NCBI RefSeq assembly: GCF_000717345.1
Contig: NZ_JNZA01000049.1
Coordinates: 1 to 40,199, forward strand
DNA length: 40,199 bases
Direction: 5' to 3'
Source: Streptomyces lydicus
Lineage (GTDB): Bacteria > Actinomycetota > Actinomycetes > Streptomycetales > Streptomycetaceae
Shown here: piece by piece, positions 33,662 through 40,199 of the stretch
Layout: the number at the start of each line of letters is the position of its first letter
Numbering within the stretch: the stretch's first letter is position 1
Translations under genes and position numbers: made by a program
Notes under the pieces: model-generated
Seen by the model: only the letters and a program-made list of their open reading frames with translations
What the model was told of the DNA's origin: nothing
Database searches by the model: none

Positions 33662-34920
33662 AGGTTCTGCATGTCATCACGGGCCTCGACATGGGCGGCG
33701 CCGAGCAGCAGTTGCGGCTGCTGCTGCGCCGGCTGCCCGCGCAGTGCGAGGTCGTCACCCTGACCGGCCCCGGCCCGGTCGCCGAGGGCATCGAGGCCGA
33801 CGGCACCCCCGTCACCCACCTCGGCATGTCCGGGAACCACGACCTGACCGCGCTCCCCCGCCTGACCCAACTGATCCGCGCCGGCCGCCCCGACCTCGTC
33901 CACACCCACCTCTACCGGGCCTGCGTCTACGGGCGGGTCGCCGCCCGGCTGGCAGGCGTACGGACCGTGGTCGCCACCGAACACTCCCTGGGCGACGCGG
34001 TCATCGAAGGCCGCCGGCTGACCCGCGGCGTCCGTACGCTCTACCGGGCCACCGAGCGGCTGGGCGCGGCCACGGTCGCCGTGTCCGACACCGTCGCCGC
34101 GCGGCTGCGCCGCTGGGGCGTGCCCGAGGAGCGGATCCACGTGGTGCCCAACGGCATCGAGGCGCACCGCTTCGCCTTCGACCCGGCCGCCCGCGCCCTG
34201 GTCCGCGCCCGCCTCGGGCTGCCGGTGGACGCCTTCGTGGTCGGCGGCGCCGGCCGCCTGGTGCCCGGCAAACGGTTCGACGTCCTGGTCCGCGCGGTCA
34301 CCCAGCTCCCCGGCGTGCACCTGCTGCTGGCCGGCGAGGGGCCCGAGCGGGAGACGCTGCGGCGGCTGGCGGAACAGTTCGGCTCGGGCGACCGCATCCA
34401 CCTCCTGGGGGTCCGCGACGGCGCGGTCGACACCGGGCACGGCGGCCGGGCCGCGCCCACGGGCGACGGGCCCGACATCCCCGGCCTGCTCTCCGCCATC
34501 GACGTCTTCGTCTCGCCGTCCCCGGAGGAGGCGTTCGGGCTGGCCGTCCTGGAGGCGCTGGCGTCCGGCCTGCACGTGCTCTACGGCAGCTGCCCGGCGG
34601 TCGACGAACTGCCGCAGGAACAGGCGCCCGGCGCCCGGCGCTTCAGCCTCGGCGTCCACGAACTGGCCACCTCACTACGGGAGTTGCGGCGCGAGGGCCC
34701 GGGGCGCCTGACGGTCCCGCCGGTCGTCCGGCGCTACGACATCGCCCGCAGCGCCGAGGCGCTGACCGGCGTGTACGAGCAGGCGCTGGCCGCCGCCCCG
34801 GCCCGCCGGCGCCGTCCCGCACCGGTCCCCGCACCGGCGGTCCAGGCCCACCCGTCCGGCGTCGTCGCGCTGGCGGACCCGGCCCGGTCGCCCGCCCCGT
34901 CCCAGCTCTCCAACCGGTAG
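33658..34920 (+). CDS. GT4-family glycosyltransferase
   Basis: 420 residues. GT-B fold: N-domain MKVLHVITGLDMGGAEQQLR (Gly-rich acceptor loop), PDLVHTHLYRACVYGRVAAR, ATEHSLGD; hinge VVPNGIEAHRF; C-domain VGGAGRLVPGKRFDVLVRA, LLLAGEGPERETLRRLAEQF and the donor motif with Glu291 and Glu299 (EAFGLAVLE, the EX7E pair), then a Pro/Ala-rich tail of about 55 residues. It transfers a nucleotide-activated sugar in the cytoplasm, probably to the lipid-linked glycan begun by the upstream gene product. AGGAGG lies before ATG 33658. It ends six bases before the Wzz-like gene, so these genes are one operon. Donor and acceptor unknown. Confidence 0.92.
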   Translation: MKVLHVITGLDMGGAEQQLRLLLRRLPAQCEVVTLTGPGPVAEGIEADGTPVTHLGMSGNHDLTALPRLTQLIRAGRPDLVHTHLYRACVYGRVAARLAGVRTVVATEHSLGDAVIEGRRLTRGVRTLYRATERLGAATVAVSDTVAARLRRWGVPEERIHVVPNGIEAHRFAFDPAARALVRARLGLPVDAFVVGGAGRLVPGKRFDVLVRAVTQLPGVHLLLAGEGPERETLRRLAEQFGSGDRIHLLGVRDGAVDTGHGGRAAPTGDGPDIPGLLSAIDVFVSPSPEEAFGLAVLEALASGLHVLYGSCPAVDELPQEQAPGARRFSLGVHELATSLRELRREGPGRLTVPPVVRRYDIARSAEALTGVYEQALAAAPARRRRPAPVPAPAVQAHPSGVVALADPARSPAPSQLSNR

Positions 34921-34926
34921 GCGGCC

Positions 34927-35601
34927 ATGTTCCAGAACCTCAAGGAACGGGCGGCACGCGCCCGCTCGCCACGGCTGCCCCGCTGGTGGCCGCTGCCGCT
35001 GTGCGCACTGCTCGGCGCGGCCGGCGGCGCGTCGTACGGGCTGCTCACCCCGCCGTCGTACACCGCGACCGGCTACGTCGTCGTGACGCCCGCCAAGGAC
35101 TCCGACCCGGCCGGCGCGCTCGGCTTCGCGCAGGCGTACGGGCAGATGGCGACGGGCGGCGCGGTGCTCGCCGAGGCGCACCGGGCCTCCGGGCTGCCGC
35201 TCGGCGCGCTGCGCGGGATCCGCACGACGACCGAGCCGGACGCCCCGGTCATCGAGATCACCGGCACCGCACGGACCCCGCACGCCTCGGCCGCACTCGC
35301 CGACGCGGTCGCCCGCGCACTGACCCGCACCGGCAACCGTGCCGCCACCCGCACCGGCGCCCACCTGCTGGCCCTCGCCCCGACCGCGGGCCCGGCCGAC
35401 CCGGTGTCGCCGTCCGTGCCGCTGTCCACCGGGGTGGGCGGCTGCGCGGGCGGGCTGCTGGGCGGACTGCTGCTGCTCGTACGGCCGCGGGGCCGCTGGG
35501 AGACGGGCCACCGGGCCGGGCAGCCGGGGGTGATCCCCGCGCCGGCGCACAGCGCGGTCGCCTCGGGAGCCGTACCGGCGGCCGAGGGCGCCGTGCGGTG
35601 A
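34927..35601 (+). CDS. Wzz-like chain-length/polysaccharide co-polymerase protein
   Basis: 224 residues. Two membrane segments, about residues 20-44 (WPLPLCALLGAAGGASYGLL) and 163-186, enclose an extracytoplasmic domain of about 115 residues starting PPSYTATGYVVVTPAKDSDP. This is the topology of Wzz-type proteins that set polysaccharide chain length; the periplasmic domain is short and there is no C-terminal tyrosine kinase. A Pro-rich cytoplasmic tail ends it. Starts six bases after the glycosyltransferase stop. The partner polymerase and flippase are not in the window. Confidence 0.75.
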   Translation: MFQNLKERAARARSPRLPRWWPLPLCALLGAAGGASYGLLTPPSYTATGYVVVTPAKDSDPAGALGFAQAYGQMATGGAVLAEAHRASGLPLGALRGIRTTTEPDAPVIEITGTARTPHASAALADAVARALTRTGNRAATRTGAHLLALAPTAGPADPVSPSVPLSTGVGGCAGGLLGGLLLLVRPRGRWETGHRAGQPGVIPAPAHSAVASGAVPAAEGAVR

Positions 35602-35623
35602 CGGCCCCGCCCCGGGACCGCTC

Positions 35624-35690
35624 CGCACGCACCTCAGCTCCCGCACGCACCACGGCTCCCGCACGCACCGCAGCTCCCGCACGCACCACA
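35624..35690. repeat. 18-bp tandem repeat between Wzz-like and oxidoreductase genes
   Basis: Units begin at 35624, 35642, 35660 and 35678 (the last partial): CGCACGCACCTCAGCTCC, CGCACGCACCACGGCTCC, CGCACGCACCGCAGCTCC and a broken fourth. It lies in the 124-base gap between the two genes. In the overlapping open frame it reads as ART(T/A)APAR repeats; no gene is called. Confidence 0.85.
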
Positions 35691-35725
35691 CCGCACCGCA
35701 CGACCAGAAAGCGCAGGACACACCC

Positions 35726-37033
35726 ATGTACGACCTCGTGGTGGTGGGCGCCGGCCCCTACGGACTCTCGATCGCCGCGCACGCGGCCGCGGCCGGACTC
35801 CGGCTGCGGGTGCTGGGCCGCCCGATGGCCTCGTGGCACGACCACATGCCCGCCGGCATGCTCCTGACGTCCGGACCCCGGACCTCCAGCCTCTCCGCCC
35901 CGGGCGGCCGGCACACCCTCGCCGAGTACTGCGCCACCCGCGAACTGCCCGCCGAGGACGGCGTCCCACTGCCCCTGGACACCTTCACCGCGTACGGCAG
36001 CTGGTTCGGCGAACGGGCGGTGCCGCAGGTCGAGGACGTCACCGTCACCGCCGTCCGCCCGGACGGGGACGGCTTCCAGGTCCAGGCGGACACCGGCGAG
36101 CGGATCGCGACCCGCACCGTCGCGCTCGCGGTCGGGGCGGTGCCGTTCGCCCACCGCCCCTGGCCGCTGCTCGAACTGCCCCCGGAACTCGCCTCGCACA
36201 GCAGCGACCACCACGATCTGAGCCGCTTCGCCGGCCGGGACGTCGCGGTGATCGGCGCCGGCCAGTCCGCGCTGGAGACCGCGACGCTGCTGGCCGAACA
36301 CGGCGCCAGGCCCTGCGTGGTGGCCCGGACCGGCCGGCTGCACTGGGCCGCCCCGGCGCATCCGTCCGTCCGCGGCCGGCTGCGCGCGCTGTGCTCCCCA
36401 CGCTCCGGGCCAGGCGCCGGATGGCCCAACCGGGCCTGGTCACAGGCGCCCTGGGCGGTGCGCCGGCTGCCCCCGACGACCCGGCTGCGGCTCGCCGAGA
36501 CCGTGCCGGGCCCGGCCGGCGCCTGGTGGCTGCGGGAACGCTTCGAGGCGGCGGTGCCGGCGCTGCTGAGCCACCGGGTCCGGCGCGCGACCGCCCACGG
36601 CGACGGGGTCCACCTCCATCTCACCCGTACGGATGGCCGCGCCGACACCCTCGCCGCCCACCATGTGGTGGCGGCCACCGGCTTCACGCCCGACGTGGGA
36701 CGGCTGCGGCTGCTGCATCCGCGGGTGCGCACCACCCTGCGCACGGTGGGCGGCAGCCGTGCGCCGGAGCTGAACTGGGCCTTCGAATCGTCCTGGCCGG
36801 GGCTGTTCTTCGCGGGCCTGCTCGCCGCGCCGTCGTTCGGCCCGTCGATGCGCTTCGTGCACGGCACGGCCTTCACCGCCGCGCGGCTGCTGCGCGGCGT
36901 ACAGCGGCGGATCGGCGACCGGCGCGGCGCCCCCACCATCCCCCGCCCGGCACGGGACGGCAGTCCCGCCACCGTCAGCGGCCCGGTCCCGGACACCGCC
37001 CCGGACACCGCGGCGGACGAGCCCGCGCACTGA
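35726..37033 (+). CDS. FAD/NAD(P)-dependent oxidoreductase (flavin monooxygenase-like)
   Basis: 435 residues. FAD loop near the start VVVGAGPYGLSIAAHAAAAG, second dinucleotide loop DVAVIGAGQSALETATLLAE (about residues 171-190), and VVAATGFTPDVGRL, the ATGF/Y motif before the C-terminal strand. This resembles flavin-containing and N-hydroxylating monooxygenases. The neighbours suggest a role in modifying a glycan or lipid, but the substrate is unknown. Ribosome site AGAAAGCGCAGGA precedes ATG 35726. The C-terminus is Pro/Asp-rich and weakly structured. Last gene of the cluster, ended by a strong hairpin. No membrane segment or signal peptide. Confidence 0.85.
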   Translation: MYDLVVVGAGPYGLSIAAHAAAAGLRLRVLGRPMASWHDHMPAGMLLTSGPRTSSLSAPGGRHTLAEYCATRELPAEDGVPLPLDTFTAYGSWFGERAVPQVEDVTVTAVRPDGDGFQVQADTGERIATRTVALAVGAVPFAHRPWPLLELPPELASHSSDHHDLSRFAGRDVAVIGAGQSALETATLLAEHGARPCVVARTGRLHWAAPAHPSVRGRLRALCSPRSGPGAGWPNRAWSQAPWAVRRLPPTTRLRLAETVPGPAGAWWLRERFEAAVPALLSHRVRRATAHGDGVHLHLTRTDGRADTLAAHHVVAATGFTPDVGRLRLLHPRVRTTLRTVGGSRAPELNWAFESSWPGLFFAGLLAAPSFGPSMRFVHGTAFTAARLLRGVQRRIGDRRGAPTIPRPARDGSPATVSGPVPDTAPDTAADEPAH

Positions 37034-37039
37034 GACGCC

Positions 37040-37079
37040 GGAAGGGGCCGCCGGTGTCCCCACCGGCCGGCCCCTTTCC
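37040..37079. terminator. Terminator after the oxidoreductase
   Basis: GGAAGGGGCCGCCGGTG (37040-37056) pairs with CACCGGCCGGCCCCTTTCC (37061-37079) around TCCC with two bulged bases. It starts seven bases after the stop codon. Confidence 0.8.
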
Positions 37080-37080
37080 T

Positions 37081-37130
37081 GCACGGGTTGCCTGTACGGG
37101 TTCCCTTACGGGTTTCCCTGTACGGGCAAC
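37081..37130. repeat. Short TACGGGTTCCC-type direct repeats
   Basis: Three units of TGTACGGGTTCCC, TTACGGGTTTCCC and TGTACGGGCAAC, framed by GTTGCC and GGCAAC, which can pair. It sits between the terminator and the convergent gene at 37138 and may add to termination. Confidence 0.55.
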
Positions 37131-37137
37131 TGTGGGC

Positions 37138-37629
37138 TCACTGGCAGCGGTCGACCGCCGCGATCGTGCGCGCGGCCTCCCCGAGCGCCGCGCGCAGGAC
37201 GGCCGGGTCGGTGGCGGCGGCGCCGGCGCCCTCCGGGGGGACCAGCCAGCCGGTGCCGGTCACCGGGGGCTCCGGCGTGACCCCCTCCCCGCACAACGCG
37301 CCCAACGGGAGGCCCCGTCCGGAGGTCTGGGTGCAGGCGCTGCCCGGCACGTCCCAGCCGTCGGCCGTGCCCGCAGGCACCACGAAGCCGAGGGTGTCGC
37401 AGGCGCCGTCGTGCAGCACGGGGCCGACACCGTCCCGCAGCCGCAAGATGTCGACGGCCTCCAGCCCCTGCCGGGCGGGCACCGTGACGACGTCACAGGG
37501 CTGTGCCGGTACCACCACCGCCCCGCCGCCCGGGACGGTCTTCTTCCGCCGGCCCCCGGCCTGGCCCGCGGACCCGTTGCCGCCCCTGCTCACGCCGGTC
37601 TCCCACACGGAGAACCCCTCCTCCTGCAT
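37138..37629 (-). CDS. Hypothetical actinobacterial protein, divergent from the HTH/TPR gene
   Basis: 163 residues from ATG 37629 (AAAGGG eight bases upstream). Not confidently recognised. The pattern PCDVVTVPARQGLEAVDILR, GVGPVLHDGACDTLGFVVPA, GWDVPGSACTQTSGR, TGTGWLVPPEG recalls small Streptomyces proteins related to the N-terminal prim-pol domain, but the catalytic Asp residues of a primase are not seen. Three spaced Cys residues (PCD, GAC, SAC) and a fourth near ALCGE could bind metal. It lies divergently next to an HTH/TPR regulator, a pairing often met in Streptomyces. Confidence 0.6.
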   Translation of the reverse strand: MQEEGFSVWETGVSRGGNGSAGQAGGRRKKTVPGGGAVVVPAQPCDVVTVPARQGLEAVDILRLRDGVGPVLHDGACDTLGFVVPAGTADGWDVPGSACTQTSGRGLPLGALCGEGVTPEPPVTGTGWLVPPEGAGAAATDPAVLRAALGEAARTIAAVDRCQ

Positions 37630-37843
37630 GTGCCGCACCCTTTACACCGAGTTCAACGGTCAGGCATGTCAACAGCTACGGCGGCGTAACGCTGCAAAGG
37701 ATGGCAGTTCATGGCAGATCGAGCGCGAGATATCCGATTTGTAGCCAAACTGTGCGTATCGGAGCCGTCACAGCCGGTACGGTCGTCCCCGCCGCACCGC
37801 CAGGAGGCGGCATCGCCACAAGATGGCACGGAGAGGTTCCGCC

Positions 37844-39292
37844 ATGGCGTCGCCAACAGCTCGATCAGCGTCGTCCCGCACCGTACCCGCCCGACCGAAC
37901 ACCGCTTTCCGACAGCTGCGCGGCCGGCTGTCACCGGGCGAGTTCGCGGCGGCGGTCCGACGGGCGGCCCGTGAGATCGGCGAGCAGGTCTCGTGCGACG
38001 CCCGCTATGTGGGTCGCGTCGAGTCCGGGGAGATCCGGTGCCCGAACTACGCCTACGAGCGGGTGTTCCGGCACATGTTCCCCGGGTTGACGCTGCCCGA
38101 CATGGGCTTCGCGCCGCGCGAGGCGGTACGCGGACGGGGGGCGCGTACGCGGGCGGTCAGCGCCGCGCGCCTGGCAATCGAACCCGACAACCGCGATACC
38201 TGTATCCAGATCCACGAGGAGAGCGACGTGCTGCGTCGCGCGTTCATCACCGGCGGCCCGGCAGCAGCCCTGGGCTTCGCCGCACTGCACCCGATCGAGG
38301 CCGCTGCCGCCGTCGCGTCCTCCCATGTGCCGGGACCGCGCACGCCGGCCGTCAGCCGGGCCGGCGCGGCCGAGGCCACCGCCGTCGAACAAGCCGTACG
38401 CCGGATCCGGTTGCTGGACGACCGGCACGGCGCGGAGGGCATCTACCGCCGCGCCACCCAGCCGCTGCGCGCCGCCTATGAGCTGCTGGAATCCGATGTC
38501 CGGCACCGTTCGGTGTCCGACCGGCTGCATTCCGGCGCCGGTGAACTCGCCATCACCGTGGGCTGGTTGGCCCACGACTCGGGCCGCTTCGACGACGCCC
38601 GCTCGCACTACGCGGAGGCCCTGGCCACCGCCCGGGTCTGCGGCGACGCCGCCCTGGAGGCGCACGCCTTCTGCAACACGGCCTTCCTCGCCCGGGACGC
38701 CGGCCGGCCGCGCGAGGCGGTGCGCGCCGCCCAGGCCGCCCAGCAGGCCGCCAAGCAGCTCGCCTCGCCCCGGCTGCTGTCGCTGCTGGCGCTGCGCGAG
38801 GCGGGCGGCTGGGCGGGGCTGGCCGACCGTTCCGGCTGCGAGCAGGCACTGGCCCGCGCCGAGCGGCTGTTCGCGGCCGGGTGCCGGGACAGCGACCCGG
38901 AGTGGATGACGTTCTACGGCGAGGCGGAACTGGCGGGCCTGGAGGCGCAGTGCTGGTCGGCGCTGGGCGACGCGGAGCGCGCGGCGGATCACGCCCGGCG
39001 GGCGGTGGCGCTGCAGGATCCGCACTTCACCCGGAACATCGCCCTGTTCACCGCGGAGCTCGCGGGCGACCTCGCGGACAGCGGCGCGCCGGAGGAGGCC
39101 GCGATGGCCGGGATGCGGGTGCTGACGCTCCTGGAGCAGGTCCGCTCGGCCCGTATCCGCACGATGCTCGACGGCACGGCCCGGACGCTGCGGGCGTACC
39201 GGCACAGCGGCCCGGTCGCCGCGTTCCTGGAACGGCACGCGGCGTCGGCCGCCGCCGGGACCGGGCCGGTTGACCCGGACCCCGCGGACTGA
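37844..39292 (+). CDS. HTH (XRE-like) regulator with TPR repeats, NsdA-like
   Basis: 482 residues from ATG 37844, with GAGAGG seven bases upstream (ATG 37823 is less well placed). N-terminal degenerate XRE helix-turn-helix: LSPGEFAAAVRRAAREIGEQ, then CDARYVGRVESGEIRCPN. A short RRAFITGGPAAALGFAAL stretch follows, then about 300 residues of tetratricopeptide-like helices: LAHDSGRFDDARSHYAEALA, NTAFLARDAGRPREAVRAAQ, WSALGDAERAADHARRAVAL. This is the architecture of Streptomyces NsdA and related proteins, some of which repress sporulation and antibiotic production. A signal peptide is not present. Ligand and target are unknown. Confidence 0.85.
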   Translation: MASPTARSASSRTVPARPNTAFRQLRGRLSPGEFAAAVRRAAREIGEQVSCDARYVGRVESGEIRCPNYAYERVFRHMFPGLTLPDMGFAPREAVRGRGARTRAVSAARLAIEPDNRDTCIQIHEESDVLRRAFITGGPAAALGFAALHPIEAAAAVASSHVPGPRTPAVSRAGAAEATAVEQAVRRIRLLDDRHGAEGIYRRATQPLRAAYELLESDVRHRSVSDRLHSGAGELAITVGWLAHDSGRFDDARSHYAEALATARVCGDAALEAHAFCNTAFLARDAGRPREAVRAAQAAQQAAKQLASPRLLSLLALREAGGWAGLADRSGCEQALARAERLFAAGCRDSDPEWMTFYGEAELAGLEAQCWSALGDAERAADHARRAVALQDPHFTRNIALFTAELAGDLADSGAPEEAAMAGMRVLTLLEQVRSARIRTMLDGTARTLRAYRHSGPVAAFLERHAASAAAGTGPVDPDPAD

Positions 39293-39364
39293 ACCGGCCG
39301 GGCGGCCGCACACTCCCGGTGCCGCTCCGCGCCGCTCGGCCCCCGCCGTCGGCCGTGCGCGCCG

Positions 39365-39958
39365 TCAGCCCAGGTGGCCGGTGTCGTTCCAGCGCTCGAT
39401 GGCCGGCTCGCCGTAGGCCCAGCCGAGCACCGACAGGGACGTCGGCTCCAGCCGGATCCGGGCCGCGAACGAGATGTCCAGGCCCAGCCAGCGGGCACCG
39501 AGGGCGCGCAGGATGTGCCCGTGCGCGAAGACCAGCACGTCGCGCTCGGCCGACCGCGCCCAGGCAACGACCTCGTCCGCCCGTGCGGAGACCTCGGCCA
39601 GCGTCTCGCCCTCGGGCACCCCGTCGCGCCAGATGAGCCAGTCCGGCCGCCCGGCCTTGATCTCGGCCGGCGTCAGCCCCTCGTAGGCGCCGTAGTCGAA
39701 CTCCATCAGCGCGTCCCACTCCTGCGCCCGGTCGCCGAAACCGGCCAGCTCGCAGGTCTCCTTCGCGCGCACCAGGGGGCTGGTGCGGACCTCGACGCCC
39801 GGCAGGCCGTCCCAGGGGGCGTGGTGCAGCCGCTCGCCCAGGAGCTTGGCGCCGCGCCGGCCCTCGTCCAGCAGCGGGATGTCCGTACGGCCGGTGTGCC
39901 TGCCGGAAAGGGACCACTCGGTCTGCCCGTGCCTGGCCAGGAATATGCGCGCTGCCAT
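39365..39958 (-). CDS. Histidine phosphatase (phosphoglycerate mutase-like)
   Basis: 197 residues from ATG 39958 (GAGAGG upstream). The catalytic RHG lies in [11 protein letters not shown] (His10), followed by the second Arg region [12 protein letters not shown], the acidic residue in [17 protein letters not shown] and the second catalytic His in [20 protein letters not shown]. Cytoplasmic phosphatase or mutase of the broad histidine-acid phosphatase clan; the substrate cannot be read. Similar actinomycete genes are annotated as phosphoglycerate mutase-like. Convergent with the HTH/TPR gene, 72 bases apart. Confidence 0.9.
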   Translation of the reverse strand: MAARIFLARHGQTEWSLSGRHTGRTDIPLLDEGRRGAKLLGERLHHAPWDGLPGVEVRTSPLVRAKETCELAGFGDRAQEWDALMEFDYGAYEGLTPAEIKAGRPDWLIWRDGVPEGETLAEVSARADEVVAWARSAERDVLVFAHGHILRALGARWLGLDISFAARIRLEPTSLSVLGWAYGEPAIERWNDTGHLG

Positions 39959-40115
39959 GGTCGTACCTCTCGCCGATGTACTCGGCCGATCGTTGCTCGG
40001 TGCGGGCGGCGTTGACCGCGGGACTTCCATTCTCCCGCACGGGAGCGGGCCGCCGGGGGCGGGGAGGGCAGGCAGGCGGGTAGGCCCGACGCCGGGGACC
40101 CGGGGTGGGGACCGT

Positions 40116-40199
40116 TCCGCCGCGGTGCGGGAGTGGCGGGTGGGATCCGCCACGGTGCGGGGAGGGGATGACGGGTGGGGTCCGCCGCGGTGCGGGGAG
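40116..40199. repeat. Short direct repeats at the window edge
   Basis: TCCGCCGCGGTGCGGGAG recurs at 40116, 40146 and 40181 (30 and 35 bases apart, one or two changes), with GGGTGGG spacers between. The array is cut by the end of the window, so its full size is unknown. Confidence 0.75.

Overview
The window is chromosomal DNA of a Streptomyces-type actinomycete. Evidence seen directly: GC-rich sequence with codons ending mostly in G or C, frequent GTG starts, several start codons lying only 6-7 bases after a -10-like hexamer, and Streptomyces marker genes: an AdpA-type developmental regulator with a TTA codon, a chaplin, DasR-box-like sites and chitin-degrading enzymes. From memory (not checked), the order agmatinase, phosphatase, thioesterase, acyl-CoA dehydrogenase, TetR, methylcrotonyl-CoA carboxylase, HMG-CoA lyase, AcdH, hexosaminidase, GlmS, universal stress protein, AdpA, oligoribonuclease, tRNA-His resembles the S. 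coelicolor SCO2770-2793 region.

Layout. 1-3.6 kb: the C-terminal part of a polymorphic toxin (end of a papain-like Tox-PL domain, then a deaminase-like domain) followed by a large SUKH-4 immunity-type protein with a degenerate P-loop and one WD40-like unit. 3.7-6.3 kb: agmatinase-family ureohydrolase whose 3' end is tandemly triplicated, a divergent phosphatase-like gene, and a GC-rich repeat array. 6.3-15.1 kb: acyl-CoA metabolism. A minus-strand dehydrogenase/thioesterase pair and a TetR regulator face a plus-strand leucine/isovalerate operon (carboxylase beta and alpha subunits, HMG-CoA lyase, AcdH). Two 16-bp operators lie in the TetR/operon gap. 15.1-19.2 kb: N-acetylglucosamine metabolism (GH20 hexosaminidase, GlmS) with a DasR-like site. 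19.4-23.1 kb: universal stress protein, small membrane protein, adpA, oligoribonuclease, tRNA-His. 23.1-29.9 kb: mixed housekeeping and accessory genes (NAD(P)-binding protein and AraC regulator, GH18 chitinase, two-component system, secreted protein, spermidine-synthase-like protein).

30.1-37.1 kb is the most unusual part. It holds a chaplin with a His/Gly-rich insert, a secreted surface-type protein, and a compact envelope-glycan cluster: a membrane sugar transferase that lacks its Asp-Glu catalytic dyad, a 48-residue Pro/Ala ORF overlapping the next start, a GT4 glycosyltransferase, a Wzz-like protein and an FAD oxidoreductase. 37.1-40.2 kb: a hypothetical gene divergent from an HTH/TPR regulator, a histidine phosphatase, and a repeat array running off the end.

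Links between genes: hexosaminidase, chitinase and GlmS form a chitin/amino-sugar theme; the TetR operon handles branched acyl-CoAs; AdpA, the chaplin and the glycan cluster suggest surface and developmental functions. All functional statements are inferred from motifs read by eye; no database search was run.
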